Assembly (NCBI GenBank): GCA_018970325.1
Contig: JAGWWP010000007.1
Location: forward strand, 1 to 61,604
Reading direction: 5' to 3'
Length of the DNA stretch: 61,604 nt
Origin: Cyanobacteria bacterium REEB446
GTDB taxonomy: Bacteria > Cyanobacteriota > Vampirovibrionia > LMEP-6097
In this document: one piece after another, positions 57,501 to 61,604 of the stretch
How positions within the stretch are numbered: the stretch's first letter is position 1
Layout of the letters: every line of letters begins with the position of its first letter
Made by a program: the position numbers and the translations under genes
Notes under the pieces: generated by a model
Told to the model about the DNA's origin: nothing
The model's database searches: none
The model's input: the letters and a program-made list of their open reading frames with translations, nothing else

Positions 57501-58042
57501 TAAAGGTGATCCTGAATCTCCAAATAAAAATCATCTTTAAAAATAGCTTTATACTCTAAAGCCGCTGCCTTAGCAGCTTCATAATTACCTGCAAGTAAAT
57601 TATTATTAACTTCCCCGCCTAGACAGGCTGATAGAGCGATAATACCCTCTGCATGCTCCTCTAAATAAGCTTTAGAAATACGTGGCTTATAATAAAAACC
57701 ATTAATACAGCCTTCTGAGCAGATCTTAATTAGATTTTTATAGCCTAAATCATTTTTAGCAAGCAAGACCAAGTGAAAAAGTTTAGTCCGTTTCCCTTTT
57801 TCACGATGATCGCCATTAACGATGTAAACTTCACAGCCGATAATCGGCTTAATACCCTGCTTCTTCGCCTCATGGTAAAAGGTATAAACCCCGAACATAG
57901 TTCCATGGTCAGTTATAGCTAAAGCTGGCATATTATGCTCTTTAGCCTTCTTACAGAGGTGCGAAATCTTACTAGCCCCGTCTAGGAGTGAAAATTCAGT
58001 ATGTAGGTGCAGTGGCACATGGAATTTTTCGGTGCTGGGCAT
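54560..58042 (-). CDS. dnaE: DNA polymerase III alpha subunit
   Basis: DnaE is the replicative polymerase. The PHP domain begins HVPLHLHTEFSLLDGASKI, with ITDHGTMFGVYTFYHEAKK. The polymerase core has GPGRGSAAGSLVAYCLGIT, MPDIDTDFCIDRRE and YGVHAAGVIIANK. An OB-fold with weak similarity follows at the C-terminus. The ATG at 58042 is preferred to the TTG two codons earlier (1160 residues), normal length. Confidence 0.97.
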   Translation of the reverse strand: MPSTEKFHVPLHLHTEFSLLDGASKISHLCKKAKEHNMPALAITDHGTMFGVYTFYHEAKKQGIKPIIGCEVYIVNGDHREKGKRTKLFHLVLLAKNDLGYKNLIKICSEGCINGFYYKPRISKAYLEEHAEGIIALSACLGGEVNNNLLAGNYEAAKAAALEYKAIFKDDFYLEIQDHLYPEDRKVNPLMIELAQDIGVKIVATNDSHYTNKEDARAHDALLCLQMQKFVSDFPRMRFSSHEYLKTGEEMFSLFRDHLPEDVITEVVYDNTMEIYEKVSDYESFAQPGMHLPDPELPSGHSFETYLKEISYAGALDRFGEISEEVSSRLDLELQVMADSGFASYFIVVWDFIRWARERKIPVGPGRGSAAGSLVAYCLGITNIDPLKYGLLFERFLNPERKSMPDIDTDFCIDRREEVISYVREKYGEDCVCQIITFNRLTSRSVIKDMARVLEYPYAKAEDLAKMIPVVRGKPRTIEWMLGNHGDFKKYYDSDPEAKQVIELALKNEGLNKTYGVHAAGVIIANKPITEVIPTARSNDGSIITQFAMEEAANMGLLKMDFLGLRNLTMINKALEIIQETNPDQPLIDIDKVSMDDEATFDTICSGHLSGIFQLETSAGMKQVARDLAPRNIEDISALIALYRPGPLDTGMIDDFINRKSGKQEIKYDHPLLEPLLRNTYATIVYQEQIMQITQVLGGFSLGEADLLRRAMGKKKPEVLLPYKDRFVQGCLQNKHPEPITQELADKLFEQMLAFAEYCFNKSHSTAYGFITYQTAYLKTHYPIEYLTALFISCDGDTDKIKFYIKEAQRLDIKIEAPDINKSSLDFKADLENRSIVFGLKAVKGVGTVPAEDLIRERNENGPFKDFYDFTKRINHKSVNKKTIESLIRCGALDSLKAGRKAMIENVEAFIDNAKKNQSKQNSGQLSLFSNTKVEINLAPSYINGEQDEYPERDLQAMEYELLGLFVNNHPMQAIQSLCKMITNHTLSSVKDLKDKAKVKVPVLLIDFVKKITKSKKIICIAQLEDLDDRIEGVIFSSKLGPVEHLLIKGKRLLVTGTLSKASEGNASIMIDSLEDLDDKAIVEFEVDMGTIKDYFTFFQSLKSVLVTEPNRGENLVILNLKSGNSSRKMSLGATYKIKDCERLRENIRNMIKDFGVLNV

Positions 58043-58143
58043 GGGCAAGGGACACTCAGGTGGTTTTAAGTTGTGGTTTTAATGAGTGGGTGTTTATGAT
58101 TTTAGCTTATTCTGGGATGGTGGTTTATTGATAAAATTTATGA

Positions 58144-61100
58144 GTGGAAAATATACTTGATAATAAAAAATCAAAGATTTCAGAAGTTTTATTAAATAAG
58201 ATCAGTAAAGGGTCTGATGTTTCTGTCCTGTCATCTTACTTTACTATCTATGCTTTCCATAAATTAAAAGATACACTTAAAAATACTAATAGTTTTCGAT
58301 TTTTATTTTTAGAGCCGACTTTTACTGAAAAAAAAGAAGAGATTCGAGAGTTTTACATAAATAGACTTAATCGAGAAAAACAAATCGCTGGTAACGAGTA
58401 TGAAATAAAGCTCAGAAATGAATTAATTCAATCTCAAATAGCCTATGAATGTAGCTCTTGGATCGAAAACAATGCTGAATTTAGATCTTTAAAGAGTGCT
58501 GATGTTCAAGGTAAGTTTATTCACGTTATCCAAAATATTAATAGCGAAGAATTAAAAGATTTCACAATACACGGTGCATTAGACTTTACCTCTTCTGGAC
58601 TAGGTTTTACTAATAGTAAAAAATACGAAATTAGCGTTTATTCAGAAGATCAAAATACCTCTGATGAGTTTCTAGAAAAATTTAATGAATTTTGGAACAA
58701 TGCTGATCTAGTAGAAGATGTTAAGGCTAAAGTAATAGAAAATATAAAAACTATTTATAAAGAGCATTCACCAGAGTATCTATATTTCTTAAGCTTATAT
58801 CACTTATTTCAAGACAGTTTAGATGATCTTGATGAGGAGAAAATTATTAAATCTAAGACTGGGTTTAAAGAAACCGCAGTCTGGAATAAACTCTACTCCT
58901 TCCAAAAAGATGGCGTAATGGGAGCTATAGATAAATTAGAAAAGTATAATGGCTGCATTATCGCTGATAGTGTGGGCTTAGGGAAAACTTTTGAAGCCTT
59001 AGCTGTCATTAAATACTATGAGTTACGAAATGATAGAGTACTCGTTTTATGCCCTAAAAAATTGCGTGAAAATTGGCTTACTTATAAAAGAAATGATACC
59101 TGTAATATCTTGGTCAGTGACAGATTTAATTATGATGTATTAAATCATACAGATCTCAGTCGTGGAGATAGAGGGTACTCTGGGGATATAAACTTAGCTA
59201 GTATTCACTGGAGTAATTACGACTTAATAGTTATAGATGAATCACATAATTTCAGAAACAATAACGCAAGAAAAAATACTAAAACTCGCTACCAAAAACT
59301 AATAGAAGACATTATAAAATCTGGTGTTAAAACTAAAGTCCTTATGCTGTCTGCAACTCCAGTTAATAATAAGATGAATGATCTGAAAAATCAGGTGGCT
59401 TTTATCACGGAAGCTAATGACAAAGCCTTATTAAATGAAGGCATTCATAGTATAGAACAGGCTTTAAGAACAGCTCAAGGACATTTTAATCGCTGGCTTA
59501 AATTAAGCAATGAAGATAGAAAGTTAGATAAATTATTAAAAATGCTAAACGTAGAGTATTTTAAACTTCTAGACTGCTTAACTATAGCTAGGTCTAGAAA
59601 ACATATACAAAAATACTATAATTTAGATGATGTTGGTAAATTCCCAATCAGGGAAAAGCCCATAAACATCGAATCAGAAATCGATACTCTAAATGAATTT
59701 CCTAGTTTTACTGAAATTAATGACTCCATAAGAAGACTAAGCCTAGCGATTTATTCACCATTACAGTACATTTATCCTGAAAAAGAAGCTTACTATGCAG
59801 AAAAATACGATATAAAGGTCAAAGATGGGCATTCTTCCTTTAGGCAGGCTGATAGAGAGAAGAGTTTAGTGAATTTAATGAGAGTTAATATTTTAAAGAG
59901 ATTAGAGAGCTCTGTCTTTTCATTCAACCTTACAGTAAAAAAGATTATTTCTAAAATTAAATCTCAGCTTGAGATGATTTATAAATTCAATGGCAGTGGA
60001 GCATTTAGCCTTGATTACGAAGATGATGATTCACTTTTCATTGAAGATGATGAACAAATGGAAGCATTAATTTCTGGCACTAAACTTCAAGTGAAGTTAG
60101 AAGATATAGACCTAGTCAGGTGGCGAGAAGATTTAGAAGCTGATTTATTAAAATTAGAAGCTCTATTTTCAAAATCATCTAACGTAGATAATAAAAGGGA
60201 TTCTAAGCTTAATGATCTTAAAATTTTAATTACAGAAAAGCTAAAAAAGCCTCTAAATCAGGGAAATAAAAAATTAATAGTCTTTAGTGCCTTTGCAGAT
60301 ACAGCACGCTATCTCTATGAAAATATTTCACCATGGTTAAAAAGCAGCCATGGAACTGAATCAGCTTTAGTTACAGGAACTGGTTCCAATAAAGTTAGTG
60401 ATAAAAAATTCCCGACAGATTTTAATTCCATACTCAGTAATTTCTCTCCATTATCTAAAGAAAGAGAAAAACTTTTTCCTGAATTACAAGAAGAGATAGA
60501 TATTTTAATAGCTACAGACTGCGTTTCAGAAGGACAAAATTTACAAGACTGTGATTCATTAGTTAATTATGATATTCACTGGAATCCAGTAAGAATCATT
60601 CAAAGATTCGGCAGGATAGATAGAATCGGCTCTAGAAATGAAAGAATACAGCTAATTAATTTCTGGCCTGCTATTGAACTAGATGAATATATAAAATTAG
60701 AGCAAAGAGTAAGAGGACGAATGATGCTTCTCAACACTTCAGCCACTGGTGAAGATGACATTATTAATCAGACCGACCAAGATATCATGAACGATATCGA
60801 ATTTAGAAAAAATCAGTTAACTAAGCTTAAATCTGAAGTAGTAGACTTAGAGGACATTTCAGGCAATATCTCCATCACAGACCTTACCCTGACTGATTTC
60901 AAGATGGACCTAATGGAATATCTTAAAGAAAATAAAGATATCTTAGCTAAAGCACCTCTAGGAATATATGCTCTTTGCTCAAAAGATGAGCTTTCTGCGA
61001 ATTCCTTCGAGGGTTTAGAAAGTGGAGTAATCTTTACTTTAAAGCAAGTAGCTTTCTCAGATTTAGTTTCTAAAGAAACGAATGCTCTTCACCCCTATTA

Positions 61101-61428
61101 CATGGTTTATATAAGCGACACTGGCTTAATAAAACATAGCTACCTGCAAAGTAAGTATATTCTAGATATATTTAAAAAACTTGCAAAAGGCAATACTGAA
61201 GTGAGAAAAGACTTAGTAGAAATTTTCAATCAAGAAACTACTGAAGCTAAAGATATGAGCAAATATGCAGAGCTACTTGAAAGCGCAATTTCAGAAATAC
61301 TTGGAGAAAAAACACAAGAAGGCATTAAGGAAATATTTTCGACTGTCGGGAAAACTAATATCAGTAAAAACGTTAATTTAAGAGGCTTAGATGATTTTGA
61401 GTTAATATCTTTTCTTATTATCAAATGA
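58144..61428 (+). CDS. SNF2-family helicase with N-terminal PLD-like domain
   Basis: From a GTG start this 1094-residue protein has a PLD-like N-terminal region (about 1-200) with a degenerate motif (GALDFTSSGLGFTNSKKYE in place of the second HKD). The helicase core follows: ADSVGLGKTFEA (motif I), IDESHNFRN (II), LMLSATPVNN (III), and ATDCVSEGQNLQDCD plus QRFGRIDRIGS (V-VI). Such enzymes occur in restriction-type and anti-phage clusters with methylases or type III Res proteins, rarely alone. The next gene is cut by a transposon after 17 codons, so the cluster here is probably broken. Confidence 0.85.
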   Translation: MENILDNKKSKISEVLLNKISKGSDVSVLSSYFTIYAFHKLKDTLKNTNSFRFLFLEPTFTEKKEEIREFYINRLNREKQIAGNEYEIKLRNELIQSQIAYECSSWIENNAEFRSLKSADVQGKFIHVIQNINSEELKDFTIHGALDFTSSGLGFTNSKKYEISVYSEDQNTSDEFLEKFNEFWNNADLVEDVKAKVIENIKTIYKEHSPEYLYFLSLYHLFQDSLDDLDEEKIIKSKTGFKETAVWNKLYSFQKDGVMGAIDKLEKYNGCIIADSVGLGKTFEALAVIKYYELRNDRVLVLCPKKLRENWLTYKRNDTCNILVSDRFNYDVLNHTDLSRGDRGYSGDINLASIHWSNYDLIVIDESHNFRNNNARKNTKTRYQKLIEDIIKSGVKTKVLMLSATPVNNKMNDLKNQVAFITEANDKALLNEGIHSIEQALRTAQGHFNRWLKLSNEDRKLDKLLKMLNVEYFKLLDCLTIARSRKHIQKYYNLDDVGKFPIREKPINIESEIDTLNEFPSFTEINDSIRRLSLAIYSPLQYIYPEKEAYYAEKYDIKVKDGHSSFRQADREKSLVNLMRVNILKRLESSVFSFNLTVKKIISKIKSQLEMIYKFNGSGAFSLDYEDDDSLFIEDDEQMEALISGTKLQVKLEDIDLVRWREDLEADLLKLEALFSKSSNVDNKRDSKLNDLKILITEKLKKPLNQGNKKLIVFSAFADTARYLYENISPWLKSSHGTESALVTGTGSNKVSDKKFPTDFNSILSNFSPLSKEREKLFPELQEEIDILIATDCVSEGQNLQDCDSLVNYDIHWNPVRIIQRFGRIDRIGSRNERIQLINFWPAIELDEYIKLEQRVRGRMMLLNTSATGEDDIINQTDQDIMNDIEFRKNQLTKLKSEVVDLEDISGNISITDLTLTDFKMDLMEYLKENKDILAKAPLGIYALCSKDELSANSFEGLESGVIFTLKQVAFSDLVSKETNALHPYYMVYISDTGLIKHSYLQSKYILDIFKKLAKGNTEVRKDLVEIFNQETTEAKDMSKYAELLESAISEILGEKTQEGIKEIFSTVGKTNISKNVNLRGLDDFELISFLIIK

Positions 61429-61438
61429 AGAGGAAGAA

Positions 61439-61492
61439 ATGAAAAATAGAGTAGTCCAGCTTTTTAACCTAACCAGGAGTTACGCGAAATAA
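61439..61492 (+). pseudogene. start of a gene interrupted by a transposon
   Basis: AAGAGGAAGAA precedes an ATG that opens MKNRVVQLFNL before the frame runs into the transposon and stops at 61492. The position and QLFNL start would fit a DUF4391 protein, a usual neighbour of this helicase type, but eleven residues cannot prove it. Confidence 0.4.
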
Positions 61493-61604
61493 CGCATAGC
61501 AAGGAAATTCCTGACAGAATTTCTAACGATTCCCCATTTTTGCTGATAGATAGAGATATTTAATTTCGTTTGAGCGATTTTCAGAAGAACAAAAGCTCTC
61601 ATGG
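61480..61604 (-). CDS. C-terminal end of a transposase (cut by window edge)
   Basis: The minus strand, read from the window end, encodes 40 residues beginning MRAFVLLKIAQTKLNISIYQ and ending in MRYFA and a TAA at 61480. The pattern is that of an insertion-sequence transposase tail; the family is not assigned. The insertion lies 50 bases inside the gene after the SNF2 helicase. Confidence 0.5.
   Translation of the reverse strand, partial: MRAFVLLKIAQTKLNISIYQQKWGIVRNSVRNFLAMRYFA

Overview
The window is AT-rich bacterial chromosome with tightly packed genes and mixed strands. Housekeeping genes (nusA-infB-truB cluster, rplM-rpsI, dnaE, RNase P RNA, accC, tgt) sit beside flhA, an AMIN-domain cell-wall amidase and a pentapeptide-repeat protein. 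That mix suggests a motile, non-photosynthetic relative of the cyanobacteria (Melainabacteria/Vampirovibrionia). This is inference from gene content, about 50% sure; no 16S rRNA or tRNA gene was seen.

Layout. 1-6650: accessory region with a 23-bp tandem repeat, a NuoM-like subunit, an AAA+ ATPase, two tiny membrane proteins and a SIR2-like protein, closed by an 89-bp palindrome. 6648-15400: ppx-ppk1, a kinase-like unknown, glpD-glpK. 15380-24400: two unknown proteins, the queuosine set queE-queC-queF with tgt, a degenerate PurD-like protein, hemA and a pentapeptide-repeat protein. 24500-30200: flhA followed by secreted or unknown proteins. 30100-35050: murI, a fused MFS transporter/cell-wall amidase, and argC. 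35200-47300: an unknown with an internal repeat, ctpA, a rodZ-like gene, truB-rbfA-infB-ylxR-nusA, a BI-1 protein, ubiD and an unknown. 47360-54550: rnpB, ung, thrB, accC, a SpeD-like protein, rplM-rpsI. 54560-61604: dnaE, a PLD/SNF2 helicase, a truncated start of a next gene, and the end of a transposase at the window edge. No gene-free stretch exceeds 300 bases.

The most striking signal is a family of short palindromic repeats (family A, at least 14 copies, concentrated between 12 and 31 kb). It sits not only between genes but inside them. glpD, glpK, queE (twice), murI and the purD-like gene carry copies that keep the frame, and the best conserved segment is read in the same frame giving an acidic peptide close to ENAEIEDCEQ. 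One complete 57-bp copy has perfect 10-bp terminal inverted repeats and adds exactly 19 codons to queE. Another ends hemA early and supplies its stop codon. This behaves like the Rickettsia palindromic elements but has an unrelated sequence. Two larger palindromes (81 and 89 bp) are also present.

Other unusual points: a SpeD homologue in which the pyruvoyl-forming Ser and the catalytic Cys appear swapped; an apparent ATT start behind a perfect Shine-Dalgarno; a set of promoters whose -10 box lies only 7-10 nt before the start codon, implying leaderless mRNAs; a terminator hairpin just before nusA; and two possible defence loci (SIR2 with two small membrane proteins; PLD-SNF2 helicase with a neighbour broken by a transposon).
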